From Pseudomonas lundensis (GTDB taxonomy: Bacteria > Pseudomonadota > Gammaproteobacteria > Pseudomonadales > Pseudomonadaceae), in assembly GCF_002269125.1 (NCBI RefSeq), contig NZ_NQKI01000045.1:1-32946 (forward strand): a stretch of DNA of 32,946 bases, written 5' to 3'. Position 1 is the stretch's first letter. Each line of letters starts with the position of its first letter. Both the position numbers and the translations under genes were made by a program. Shown piece after piece: positions 15,159 through 23,666 of this stretch. The notes under the pieces were generated by a model that was not told where the DNA came from, searched no databases, and worked only from the letters and a program-made list of their open reading frames with translations.

Positions 15159-15186
15159 GCTTATCTCACGCCAAGGAGTGTGAAAC

Positions 15187-15786
15187 ATGGCGCTTTTCAA
15201 TCGCCACAAAGACCCGCTGGCCTTGCCTGACCGACGTAAACAACCCATGGCGGCCTGCGACTTGAGCAGCATTACCCGCGGTTTGCAGCAAGCCGCCGCT
15301 GCGACGCAAAACCTGGTGGCGCAGCAATACATCAAACTGTTCGACCAGTTTTTCGACTACGACATTGATGATCTGGGAACCCCGATGAAAGCCAAGATGG
15401 TAGAGGTGGCGCTGGATGAACAGCACACCATGCGCGTGCCGCTGGTGACGCTAGTGGCACCGCGCGGTTTGGCGCTCGAGGCGATGAAGGTTGATCTGTC
15501 GGTGCGCATGCACGCCACCGAGCAGCAAAAGGCCAGCCATGCACTGGAAAACGGCGAACTGGATTGCGCGCAGTTCTTCGTCACGTTTGGCGGGGACAAA
15601 AACGATGTTCACACCCGCAAAACCGATGAAATGCAAATCAGCATGGAATTTCGCGCGTGCGAACCACCCGAAGCGATTCACCGCATGATCGAGGAATACA
15701 CCCAACTCATCAGCCCGGTGCGCAATGGCGCATCAGACGCTTCGTCAAATCCGGCCCGATCATTGTGCGTATTGAGTGAACCTTGA
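15187..15786 (+). CDS. DUF2589 family protein, second copy
   Basis: A 199-residue DUF2589-family protein, clearly related to the preceding gene but diverged. Shared features are an N-terminal helix (ITRGLQQAAAATQNLVAQQYIKLF), MRVPLVTLVAPRGLALEAMKVDLSVRM, and HTRKTDEMQISMEFRACEPPEAIHRMIEEY. The KTD...R..(P)PEA pattern is common to both. It has no signal peptide. AAGGAG (15173-15178) is well spaced before the ATG. The pair may form a hetero-oligomer, by inference. Its stop lies five bases from the end of the convergent histidine phosphatase gene. Confidence 0.75.
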   Translation: MALFNRHKDPLALPDRRKQPMAACDLSSITRGLQQAAAATQNLVAQQYIKLFDQFFDYDIDDLGTPMKAKMVEVALDEQHTMRVPLVTLVAPRGLALEAMKVDLSVRMHATEQQKASHALENGELDCAQFFVTFGGDKNDVHTRKTDEMQISMEFRACEPPEAIHRMIEEYTQLISPVRNGASDASSNPARSLCVLSEP

Positions 15787-15791
15787 ACCCC

Positions 15792-16514
15792 TTAGAAGTT
15801 CGAGGTTTCAAGCCCGCGGTGCAGCCCTGCCACGACCATCGGCAGGACACGGCCCCAGTCAGCGGTTTCGATATAACCCAGCATCGTTGGCTGTGCGTCT
15901 GGTGAAGGAACATCAATAAACAGCGACGCGCCGTAACCAAACGCAGTGTCGGTGGCCACGTGCAGCGACTGCTCCAGTTGGTCCATGCATTCGCTGTGGG
16001 TGACCAGCACCAGATTGCGCCCCGGCACTTTGTGTTTGAGGGCGTCACTCAACAGCGTGCCACGGCAGTTAAATAACCAGTCCTGAGCCTGCACCGGGCG
16101 CTCGAACATTGAACCGGCCGTCTGCCGGGTTCGTGTCAGCGGGCTGCTGTAGATGTCGACGTTCTGCAGGCCCATTTTCAGGAAGTCGGCACCCAGTTGG
16201 CGGGCGGTATCAGTGGCACGTACGGTCACCCCATCGACCGGTCCCAGGCACGGCGCAATGGACCGGTCGCAGCGCTCGACATGACGCACCAGCGCAATCA
16301 CGTCGCCTTGAGCCCAACTGCGGGTCAGCGCCTGCACGCGATCAAAATGGCGTGTCTGGGCCAGATTCGGCGCCGACGCGGGCGCCAGTAACTGAACCGT
16401 GAGGGCTAACGCCAACACGCTGGCGGCCAGCACCACTACAACATTGCGGTAACGCGCGAACGCACTGCGCAGCGTTAAACCTTTAACGTCGGTAAGGCCG
16501 AGACTTGGCGTCAA
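15792..16514 (-). CDS. Membrane-anchored histidine phosphatase family protein
   Basis: A 240-residue protein with one N-terminal membrane segment (about 24-43, NVVVVLAASVLALALTVQLL) and a periplasmic histidine-phosphatase domain. The catalytic motif is ALVRHVERCD (Arg77, His78), a variant of the usual RHG. YSSPLTRTRQTA supplies the second arginine, and VLVTHSECM the second histidine (His173). It resembles the Ais/PmrG-type lipopolysaccharide core phosphatases, but the substrate is not certain. The only start that keeps the membrane anchor seems to be a TTG at 16512-16514, with a distant AGGGG, so the start is uncertain. It does not obviously belong with the DUF2589 genes. Confidence 0.72.
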   Translation of the reverse strand: MTPSLGLTDVKGLTLRSAFARYRNVVVVLAASVLALALTVQLLAPASAPNLAQTRHFDRVQALTRSWAQGDVIALVRHVERCDRSIAPCLGPVDGVTVRATDTARQLGADFLKMGLQNVDIYSSPLTRTRQTAGSMFERPVQAQDWLFNCRGTLLSDALKHKVPGRNLVLVTHSECMDQLEQSLHVATDTAFGYGASLFIDVPSPDAQPTMLGYIETADWGRVLPMVVAGLHRGLETSNF

Positions 16515-16848
16515 AATAGCACTACCCCTGTAGGACTTATTAAGTGAAACAGGCCGATAAGCCGTCGATACAAGGCAGATCCTTGCACGCTCAGGCCATC
16601 AGCCGACTGAACAGAAGTCTAAAAACAGGCACGTTGGGGATCGGTGAAACGGATGTGAAAAAAAACGTGAGCGCACAGCCTTTCCCCCACTGTTTAAAGG
16701 GCTTCTGACCGTTTATCGATCTGTTTAAAAAACGTTTCAGCTCTGAGCCAAGCCGCCGATACAGCCCAATACACCTTCTGCTGGGCCAGAACAAAAAGAC
16801 TCTCCAGCGAAATCTCGATCAAGAAGCGAACGGTTCCTGGAGGAACGC
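16515..16848 (+). other. Leader region of the chemoreceptor gene
   Basis: This 334-base gap has no credible gene. It holds two FliA-like -10 sequences (GCCGATAA at 16553 and GCCGATAC at 16755), two CTGTTTAAA repeats around 16690 and 16721, and the chemoreceptor ribosome site. Confidence 0.45.
16736..16762 (+). promoter_or_regulatory. Candidate sigma-28 (FliA) promoter of chemoreceptor gene
   Basis: GCCGATAC (16755-16762) matches seven of eight bases of the enterobacterial FliA -10. At 11 bases upstream, TTCAGCTC matches only about four of eight -35 bases. Chemoreceptor genes are commonly FliA-dependent, which supports it modestly. Confidence 0.3.
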
Positions 16849-18771
16849 ATGAACAGCTGGCTGAGCAATATCAGCGTCAATATGAAACTCGCACTGGGCT
16901 TTGGCCTGGTGTTGACCCTTACGTTATTAATGGCCATCAGCAACTGGCTCAGCCTGGACAAGCTGATCGATCGCAGTAACTGGATGAGCGACATCACCCG
17001 CCTCAACACATCGCTGACCAACCTGCGTGTTGCACGCTTGCAGTACATGCTCACCGATGGCGACGAAACTGCGGCGCAAAACGTTCAGGCCAATCTGGAC
17101 GCCTTTGTGGTGCAGCAGAAAAACCTGATTGCCACATTCAAAAGCCCGGAAAACCTCAAGCTGCTCAATGAACAGCACGAGATCATCAAGCGCTACCAGT
17201 CGGCTCTGGTCACCATGCGCAAAGCGTATGTGGAATCGGCGGTGTCTCGCGATGACATGGACACGTACTCGAAAGTCGCTCGCGACGCGATGGACCTGTT
17301 GAAAAGCCGCGTCATGCAGAGCAGCGCCAGTGAACAGGACCGCTTTGAGCAACTGGACACGCTGTCCACCGTTCGCGAAAAATTCCTGATCGCCCGTTAT
17401 CAAGTCCGCGCCTACATTGCTTCCCAGACCACAGCCAACGAACAGGCCGCACGCCAGCAACTCAACGACGCCATTGCCAGCCTGACCGCGCTCAACACCT
17501 ATTTTGTCGCCAGCGCTCCTGAAACCCTGCGCACCCTTGACGATGCCTTGGCGCACTATCAGCACGCCTTGCAGGTGTACGCCGACACTGACAAAACCAT
17601 CGCTAACATGCGCAAGGAAATGACCGACTACGGGTCGGGCATCCTCAGCCGCAGTGATGAGCTGTACAAAATCCAGCTGGAGCGTCGCGACAGTGAAAGC
17701 GAGAGCGCCAACACCATTCAATTGATCAGCACGCTGCTGGTGCTGTTGTTCGGGATATTGGCTGCCGTGGTCATTACCCGTCAGATCACCCGCCCACTGC
17801 GCGAAACCCTGGACGTTGTCGAGCGCATTGCCGGGGGCGATTTGAGCCAAAACCTGCGCGTGACCCGTCGCGATGACCTGGGTGTATTGCAACAGGGCAT
17901 TGCGCGCATGGGCACCACATTGCGCGAGCTGATCGGCGGCATCCGCGATGGCGTAACGCAGATTGCCAGCGCAGCCGAAGAGCTGTCGGCCGTCACCGAA
18001 CAGACCAGTGCCGGGGTCAACAACCAAAAGATCGAGACCGATCAAGTGGCCACTGCCATGCACGAAATGACTGCCACGGTGCAGGAAGTTGCACGCAACG
18101 CTGAAGATGCTTCGCAAGCTGCGGCGGCTGCCGACACTGAAGCCCGCGAAGGCGATCAGGTGGTCAATCAGGCCATCGACCAGATCGAGCGTCTGGCCGT
18201 TGAAGTCGGGCGCTCGACCGAAGCCATGGCCGTGTTGCAACAGGAAAGCGACAAGATCGGCAGCGTGATGGACGTGATTAAAGCGGTGGCCGAACAAACC
18301 AACCTGCTGGCCCTCAACGCCGCCATTGAAGCCGCACGTGCCGGTGAAGCCGGTCGCGGGTTTGCCGTCGTAGCGGATGAAGTCCGTGGGCTGGCCCAGC
18401 GTACGCAAAAGTCCACCGAAGAAATCCAAACGTTGGTCGCTGCCCTGCAAAGCGGCACCCAACACGTGGCCAGCGTGATGAACAGCAGCCGCAGCCTGAC
18501 CGACAGCAGCGTCACCCTGACCCGCCAGGCCGGCACGTCACTGCAAGGCATCACGCGTACCGTGTCCAACATCCAGTCGATGAACCAGCAAATCGCCGCT
18601 GCGGCGGAACAACAGAGCGCCGTGGCAGAAGAAATCAGCCGCAGCATCATCAACGTGCGTGACGTGTCGGAACAAACCGCCGCCGCGAGCGATGAAACGG
18701 CCAAGTCCAGCGTCGAACTGGCCCGTTTGGGCAACCAGCTGCAAATGATGGTGAGTCACTTCAAAATCTGA
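16849..18771 (+). CDS. Methyl-accepting chemotaxis protein, HBM type (McpS-like)
   Basis: A 640-residue inner-membrane chemoreceptor. Membrane segment 1 spans about 12-31, then a periplasmic helical bimodular (HBM) sensor of ~250 residues, membrane segment 2 about 290-310, HAMP about 312-364, and a signalling domain whose conserved hairpin tip begins EQTNLLALNAAIEAARAGEA at about 482. Sensor phrases such as RSNWMSDI, LRVARLQYML and SPENLKLL resemble McpS of P. putida, which senses TCA-cycle intermediates; the ligand here is inferred. It signals through CheW/CheA. GGAGG precedes the ATG, inside a small hairpin (16833-16846). It is a monocistronic unit with its own terminator. Confidence 0.93.
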   Translation: MNSWLSNISVNMKLALGFGLVLTLTLLMAISNWLSLDKLIDRSNWMSDITRLNTSLTNLRVARLQYMLTDGDETAAQNVQANLDAFVVQQKNLIATFKSPENLKLLNEQHEIIKRYQSALVTMRKAYVESAVSRDDMDTYSKVARDAMDLLKSRVMQSSASEQDRFEQLDTLSTVREKFLIARYQVRAYIASQTTANEQAARQQLNDAIASLTALNTYFVASAPETLRTLDDALAHYQHALQVYADTDKTIANMRKEMTDYGSGILSRSDELYKIQLERRDSESESANTIQLISTLLVLLFGILAAVVITRQITRPLRETLDVVERIAGGDLSQNLRVTRRDDLGVLQQGIARMGTTLRELIGGIRDGVTQIASAAEELSAVTEQTSAGVNNQKIETDQVATAMHEMTATVQEVARNAEDASQAAAAADTEAREGDQVVNQAIDQIERLAVEVGRSTEAMAVLQQESDKIGSVMDVIKAVAEQTNLLALNAAIEAARAGEAGRGFAVVADEVRGLAQRTQKSTEEIQTLVAALQSGTQHVASVMNSSRSLTDSSVTLTRQAGTSLQGITRTVSNIQSMNQQIAAAAEQQSAVAEEISRSIINVRDVSEQTAAASDETAKSSVELARLGNQLQMMVSHFKI

Positions 18772-18795
18772 AACAGCCTCCATGACATGACCCTG

Positions 18796-18821
18796 AGCCC
18801 TTCTAAATGAAGGGCTTTTTG
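18796..18821 (+). terminator. Rho-independent terminator after chemoreceptor gene
   Basis: AGCCCTTC (18796-18803) and GAAGGGCT (18809-18816) are perfect 8-base arms around TAAAT, followed by TTTTGTTTT. It lies 25 bases after the stop codon. Confidence 0.9.
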
Positions 18822-18885
18822 TTTTCAAACAGGGTCAACGCCAACCCCGCTTCAGCGCCCGGAGTCGACGTCGCACTGGGGCGAC

Positions 18886-18908
18886 CTGTCATTTCTGACA
18901 GTATAAAT
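18886..18908 (+). promoter_or_regulatory. Inverted repeat and -10-like element before halovibrin-like gene
   Basis: CTGTCA and TGACAG (18886-18891 and 18896-18901) form a perfect 6-base dyad that abuts TATAAAT (18902-18908). A good -35 at 17 bases is missing, so activator dependence or operator control is possible. Confidence 0.35.
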
Positions 18909-18962
18909 ACCGAGTGAAATCACTTAATAAAGGAGCAGCCCACTCAACCGTTAGAGCATTGA

Positions 18963-20228
18963 ATGACGACAATGATCATCTCGGACGGATGCCCCCCGAT
19001 AAAACGGCTAATAAAAACAACATGGGTCAATGGCACGCTAACCCGCCTGGTTTATTTGACGGCCCTGGCCTGCATCACGTTTAACGCACTGGCTGAACCA
19101 GGAGATGACATCGCCGCCGAGATGACCCGTTACTACCTGTCCACTGTTGAGTCTTGTGCTGATGGGCAACGGCCGGCCTATTACTGTTCGGGCCTGATGA
19201 TAAAGAACACGCGAAGCCGTCCAGGGCATTACGCATGGAATCCGGGGCGCGCCTCAACTTCAAGCGGGGGCATCTCCTTCATCTACTTGCGCGCCGACAC
19301 CCGGTTCAATAACCCCGACGCCAATAAGCTCAATGGTTTTGTGCTTTACCCTTATGGCCATGCCCACCCGCCCATTAAAAAAGCGCCCCAAGTACTGTGC
19401 TCTTTCCCTCTCGATGCGGGGACACACAAACGGGACGATAAAGGGTGCGGGGATCAATTCGATACGTCGGCCGTCGAAACGTCCTGTGAAGCACTGAACA
19501 TTCATACGGCTGAAGACTGGGTAGACGACCATTTGAAAACCGATGGCGCCCTCAGAAAGCAATGCGGCTTCCGTGAGGTCAGCGGTCGCTTTGAAGAAAA
19601 GGGGGCGCAACACTTTTATGCCAGCCTGAAGGCCAGGTCACTGCTGCTTAAAAACTCAGACCAACTTGAATACGACACCTTTGAAACACCCAACAAGCTG
19701 CGCTTATCGACGTGGGCAGAAAACCCGGATTCGCTGCCGATCATGGCGTTCTTTTACGTAGACGATCCGTATCTGGGCAGCGGGCTGGCGGCCGCTCAAC
19801 AGGATCAGCTGGATTGGGTTGTGGAGAATAAGCGCGCCTACACCCCCATTATCAAAATCACCTACCCGGCCACCATGAATGAGCACGCGGTCTTCACATT
19901 CAATCAAGCCGATCAACAGGTTTGCCCCACCTACTTCGATGCGGCCCGTTGGGTATTAAAAGAGGGCAAATGGTTGTTAGTCGTCACGCCCAGCGCGTGC
20001 AGTCAGATCGTCGCGATGTTTAATAGCCAGGCCGCGAGTAAAGAGTTGGTGGCGCTGCACGGCGCAGATGCAGAGTTCAACGTCTTGCCGCCGGGGCATT
20101 CGATCACGGAGCAATTCCAGTGCCTGGCCTCCAACGACCGCAACGCTGCCCAATGGCAGATCGCCCCCTGGCGTTCTGCCGAGGGTTTGACCCAGGCTCA
20201 CGTCCTGGCGGCGGACTGCCAACCTTAG
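18963..20228 (+). CDS. Secreted halovibrin (HvnA)-like protein
   Basis: A 421-residue exported protein. A hydrophobic signal peptide ends near TFNALA-EPGDD (about residue 44). The mature part carries several cysteines (SCADGQRPAYYCSGL, VLCSFP, KGCGDQ, SCEALN, QCGF, QVCPTYF, SACSQ), suggesting periplasmic or extracellular disulfides. Phrases such as ARPAYYCSG-like, SGGISFIYLRAD and NGFVLYP resemble proteins annotated halovibrin HvnA in Pseudomonas. Vibrio fischeri halovibrins are secreted NAD-cleaving enzymes; activity here is unproven. The ATG at 18963 directly follows an in-frame stop, but AAAGGAG lies 27 bases away, so the start is slightly uncertain. Its upstream terminator isolates it from the chemoreceptor gene. 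Confidence 0.6.
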   Translation: MTTMIISDGCPPIKRLIKTTWVNGTLTRLVYLTALACITFNALAEPGDDIAAEMTRYYLSTVESCADGQRPAYYCSGLMIKNTRSRPGHYAWNPGRASTSSGGISFIYLRADTRFNNPDANKLNGFVLYPYGHAHPPIKKAPQVLCSFPLDAGTHKRDDKGCGDQFDTSAVETSCEALNIHTAEDWVDDHLKTDGALRKQCGFREVSGRFEEKGAQHFYASLKARSLLLKNSDQLEYDTFETPNKLRLSTWAENPDSLPIMAFFYVDDPYLGSGLAAAQQDQLDWVVENKRAYTPIIKITYPATMNEHAVFTFNQADQQVCPTYFDAARWVLKEGKWLLVVTPSACSQIVAMFNSQAASKELVALHGADAEFNVLPPGHSITEQFQCLASNDRNAAQWQIAPWRSAEGLTQAHVLAADCQP

Positions 20229-20296
20229 CGCACGCTCAGGCAGAACTCGTCGGGAACGCTTTTGAAAAGGTATGGCCGGATCGGTGCGCTGCCTGA

Positions 20297-21742
20297 TTAC
20301 ACCGCGTGCACACGCGCACGTTTGAGCAGTTTTTTGCAGCGCTCGGACACGTGCAGTACCCGCAGATGTTTACCTGCCTTGGCATAGCGCTCGCGCAGCG
20401 TGATCAGTGCGGCAATGGCCGAGTAGTCGACAAAGCTCAGGTGGCGGCAATCGAGCGTCACCTCAGCAGGGTCGTTGGCCGGATCGAACTGATTCAAAAA
20501 CGCGGTCGTGGACGCGAAAAACAACGTGCCATGCACGCGGTACAGTTTGCTGCCATCACGCTCCAGCGAGCTGTCGGCGTACAACTGGCGCGCTTGCTGC
20601 CAGGCGAAGTTCAGCGCGGCAATGATGATGCCGCACAGCACCGCAAAGGCCAGGTCGGTGAACACCGTAATCACCGTCACGGCAACGATCACCAGCACGT
20701 CGTTGAGCGGCACTTTGTTCAGCACCCGCAACGAGGCCCAGGCAAAGGTTTGTTGCGCCACCACAAACATCACGCCCACCAGCGCCGCCAGGGGAATGCG
20801 CTCAATAAACGGCGACAGAAACAGCACGAACAACAGAATCATGACCCCCGCCACCCCACCTGACAGTCGTCCACGACCGCCGGAGCTGAGGTTGACCACG
20901 GTCTGGCCAATCATCGCGCACCCGCCCATACCGCCGAACACGCCGGACACCATGTTCGCAGCACCCAGTGCCACGCATTCGCGGTCAGGGTAGCCACGGC
21001 TTTCGGTGATTTCGTCCGTCAGGTTGAGGGTGAGCAACGTTTCCAGCAGGCCGACCATGGCCATCAAAAAGGCGTAGGGCGCAATGATGCGCAGCGTGTC
21101 GAAGGTCCATGGGATCTGCGGCAGGCTGAAGCTCGGCAAGCCGCCTGCGATATGAGCCATGTCACCTAGCGTGCGGGTCGGCAAGCCCAGCACGTACACC
21201 GCCACCCCCACACCCACAATCGCCACCAGTGCGGGCGGCGCCACTTTGGTCAGGCGCGGCAGGCCGTATACAACGAGCATCGTCAGCGCCACCAGCCCGG
21301 CCATCACATACAACGGCGTGCCGGTGAGCCAGTGGCCGTCACGTTTGAAATGCTCCAACTGGGCCATGGCAATGATGATCGCCAGCCCGTTGACGAACCC
21401 GAGCATCACCGGGTGCGGCACCATGCGCACCAGCTTGCCGAGCCTGAGCAGTCCGAACACCATCATGATCAGGCCGCCCAGTAACACCGTCGCGAGGAAG
21501 TACTGCACGCCGTGCTGCACCACCAGCGCGATAATCACCACCGCCATCGACCCGGCTGCGCCGGACACCATGCCCGGCCGCCCGCCGAAGAGCGCGGTCA
21601 ACGTGCAAATGATGAACGCGCCATACAGGCCCATTAACGGGTTGAGGTGAGCCACCAGCGCAAAAGCGATGCACTCGGGCAGCAAGGCAAAGGACGTCGT
21701 GAGTCCGGCCAGAACATCGGCGCGCAGACGGGAGATTTTCAT
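20297..21742 (-). CDS. SulP family anion transporter with STAS domain
   Basis: A 481-residue SulP/SLC26-type inner-membrane transporter. The first ~385 residues are the multi-pass transporter core: ADVLAGLTTSFALLPECIAFALVAHLNPLMGLYGAF, GMVSGAAGSMAVV, and the conserved ANMVSGVFGGMGGCAMIGQTVVNLSSGG. The C-terminal ~95 residues are a cytosolic STAS domain with TLDCRHLSFVDYSAIAAL. SulP proteins carry sulfate, bicarbonate or other anions; this one's substrate is not clear. The ATG at 21742 has an AGG seven bases upstream. An in-frame ATG at 21763 lacks any ribosome site. It follows ggt on the same strand after 170 bases, so co-transcription is uncertain. Confidence 0.9.
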   Translation of the reverse strand: MKISRLRADVLAGLTTSFALLPECIAFALVAHLNPLMGLYGAFIICTLTALFGGRPGMVSGAAGSMAVVIIALVVQHGVQYFLATVLLGGLIMMVFGLLRLGKLVRMVPHPVMLGFVNGLAIIIAMAQLEHFKRDGHWLTGTPLYVMAGLVALTMLVVYGLPRLTKVAPPALVAIVGVGVAVYVLGLPTRTLGDMAHIAGGLPSFSLPQIPWTFDTLRIIAPYAFLMAMVGLLETLLTLNLTDEITESRGYPDRECVALGAANMVSGVFGGMGGCAMIGQTVVNLSSGGRGRLSGGVAGVMILLFVLFLSPFIERIPLAALVGVMFVVAQQTFAWASLRVLNKVPLNDVLVIVAVTVITVFTDLAFAVLCGIIIAALNFAWQQARQLYADSSLERDGSKLYRVHGTLFFASTTAFLNQFDPANDPAEVTLDCRHLSFVDYSAIAALITLRERYAKAGKHLRVLHVSERCKKLLKRARVHAV

Positions 21743-21912
21743 GGAGTACCTAAATCGGGGCATTCAGAAGGGCGTTTCAGAAACAGATGGTAACAAACTG
21801 TGGAGCACTGAGATAACTGTAGCCGCTGACGGGGGGAGCAAGGCGGCGCTCCGGGTGTGAACGCGCGTTGCACGCGTTCGCAGCCTCGTACCCCGACAAC
21901 GACTACAAGGGG
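21743..21912 (-). other. Intergenic region between ggt and the SulP gene
   Basis: No gene is seen. A GC-rich imperfect hairpin (GAACGCG and CGCGTTC arms, 21859-21879) follows the ggt stop but has no T run, so it is not a convincing terminator. Confidence 0.3.
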
Positions 21913-23580
21913 TTACTTCACGACTTTGCCAACACCACGGCCACGCGGGTCGGAGGCTGTTTCAAGCTGGGTGCCATTGACACGGATAGCCTGGATGTCA
22001 CCCATGTTCCAACCCTGATCTTCCAGGGTGTAGCCCATGGCTTTCAGCTCGTCAGCCACTTTGCCGGTAATCGGTGCGTAGGCATCAAAGTAAATGGTGT
22101 CTTTGGGCAGCAATTGGTGATGCACACGCTGCGCCGCGACGGCTTTCTCCAGCGGCAGGTTGTAGTCATACAGGTTGTTCAGCACCTGGAAAATCGAGGT
22201 AAAGATCCTCGAACCACCGGGCGTACCCAGTACCAGCGTAACCTCGCCATCCCGGGTCACCAGCGTCGGGCTCATCGACGACAGCATGCGCTTGCCAGGT
22301 TCAATCGCATTGGCATTGCCGCCCACCACACCGAACGAGTTGGCCACGCCCGGTTTCGAGCTGAAGTCATCCATTTCGTCGTTGAGCAGGAAACCCGCAC
22401 CTTTGACGACAACCCCGCTGCCGTAATCCCAGTTCAACGTGTAGGTATTGCTAACAGCGTTGCCGTCTTTATCAACGATGGAAAAGTGCGTGGTCTGATG
22501 CGGTTCCAGGCCCGGTTTGACTTTTTCTGTCGCCGAAATGGCTTTTGGATTGACCTCTTTCGCACGTTTGACGATATATGCCGGGTCAGTCAACTCAGCC
22601 ACGGGCATTTTGCCGAAATCCGGGTCGCCCAAGTAATCGGCGCGGTCAGCGAACACGCGCTTTTCAATTTCAGCCAGCAGGTGGATGTACGGCGCAGAGT
22701 TCAGTTCAACCCCGTTGAAATCCGCTGCCCGTTCTTCTTTGATGCCGATCAGTTGCGCCAGCGCGATCCCGCCTGAGCTTGGCAATGGCGCGGTGTACAG
22801 GGTATTGCCGCGGAAATCCACACGCATCGGCTCACGCCAGTTGACCTTGTACTCATTCAGGTCGTCCTTGGTGATCAGACCCTTGTCCTGCTGCATTTGG
22901 GCAACCAGCAAATCGGCGGTTTCGCCCCGATAGAACTCTTTGGCGCCTTGATCGGCAATACGTTCAAGGGTGGCGGCCAGTTCCGGCTGCTTGAAGGTCT
23001 CACCCGGCTTCATGCTGCCGAAATAATCCCCGAAGTTAGTGGTGCCGTTGAACAGCTTCAACGCATCCTCGCGGTATTGGTACTGCTTGTCCGCAACCTT
23101 GAAACCATTTTTTGCGTAACCCACGGCCGGGGTCAGCAGCTCCGACCACGGTAGTTTTCCGAAGCGCTGATGCGCCTCCCACAAGCCCATGACCGTGCCC
23201 GGCACACCGGCTGCACGTGAACCCACCAGGCTCATGTTTTCGATGATTTCGCCTTTGTCGTTCAGGTACATGTCGCGGCTGGCAGCTTTGGGAGCTGTTT
23301 CGCGGTAATCGAGAAAGTAAGGTTTGCCATCGATGAACAACGTCATGAAGCCGCCCCCGCCGATGTTGCCGGCTTCGGGGTAGGTCACGGCCAGGGTGAA
23401 CGCCGTAGCGACGGCAGCATCGACAGCATTGCCGCCTTTTTTGAGAATTTGCGCAGCAACTTCAGCGCCATATTGATCCGGGGCAGCCACAGCGCCCCCT
23501 TCCAGAGTGACGGCGAACGCCGACGAGCTGGCTGCAATCGCAGCCGCCAAAGTCAGGGATTTGAACCAGACAACACGCAT
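21913..23580 (-). CDS. ggt: Gamma-glutamyltransferase, periplasmic
   Basis: A 555-residue gamma-glutamyltransferase precursor, close to the usual length. A signal peptide (about 1-23, ending SSSAFA) directs it to the periplasm. The autocatalytic cleavage site is at Gln362-Thr363 in HQTTHFSIVD; Thr363 becomes the small-subunit N-terminus and nucleophile. Other conserved blocks are GNIGGGGFMTLF, NTYTLNWDYGSGVV, KRMLSSMSPTLV and GTPGGSRIF. It hydrolyses or transfers the gamma-glutamyl group of glutathione and similar compounds, yielding cysteinylglycine for uptake. AAGGAAG precedes the ATG. A LysR gene ends 86 bases upstream on the same strand. Confidence 0.96.
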   Translation of the reverse strand: MRVVWFKSLTLAAAIAASSSAFAVTLEGGAVAAPDQYGAEVAAQILKKGGNAVDAAVATAFTLAVTYPEAGNIGGGGFMTLFIDGKPYFLDYRETAPKAASRDMYLNDKGEIIENMSLVGSRAAGVPGTVMGLWEAHQRFGKLPWSELLTPAVGYAKNGFKVADKQYQYREDALKLFNGTTNFGDYFGSMKPGETFKQPELAATLERIADQGAKEFYRGETADLLVAQMQQDKGLITKDDLNEYKVNWREPMRVDFRGNTLYTAPLPSSGGIALAQLIGIKEERAADFNGVELNSAPYIHLLAEIEKRVFADRADYLGDPDFGKMPVAELTDPAYIVKRAKEVNPKAISATEKVKPGLEPHQTTHFSIVDKDGNAVSNTYTLNWDYGSGVVVKGAGFLLNDEMDDFSSKPGVANSFGVVGGNANAIEPGKRMLSSMSPTLVTRDGEVTLVLGTPGGSRIFTSIFQVLNNLYDYNLPLEKAVAAQRVHHQLLPKDTIYFDAYAPITGKVADELKAMGYTLEDQGWNMGDIQAIRVNGTQLETASDPRGRGVGKVVK

Positions 23581-23666
23581 GGGGACTTCCTTTTATTTTT
23601 GTATGACGGTGCTGAACCTTGTCTGATTTCAGTTACGTTTTCAAACAACAAAAGAAAAACCAAGGC

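Noticed and set aside
13290..15786. Complete prophage or Mu-like phage
   Set aside because: Only a Mor-like gene and a lysozyme suggest phage; no integrase, transposase, capsid or tail gene is present.
16553..16560. Perfect FliA-like -10 sequence GCCGATAA
   Set aside because: No -35 match lies 11 bases upstream, so it was not called as a promoter; the site at 16755 is slightly better placed.
16927..18465. Long minus-strand open frame of 512 codons opposite the chemoreceptor gene
   Set aside because: It mirrors the GC-biased codons of a strongly supported gene and shows no protein family features or ribosome site.
20236..20296. Matching 8-base arms TCAGGCAG and CTGCCTGA near the SulP stop codon
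   Set aside because: The loop is about 45 bases and there is no T run, so it is not a convincing terminator.
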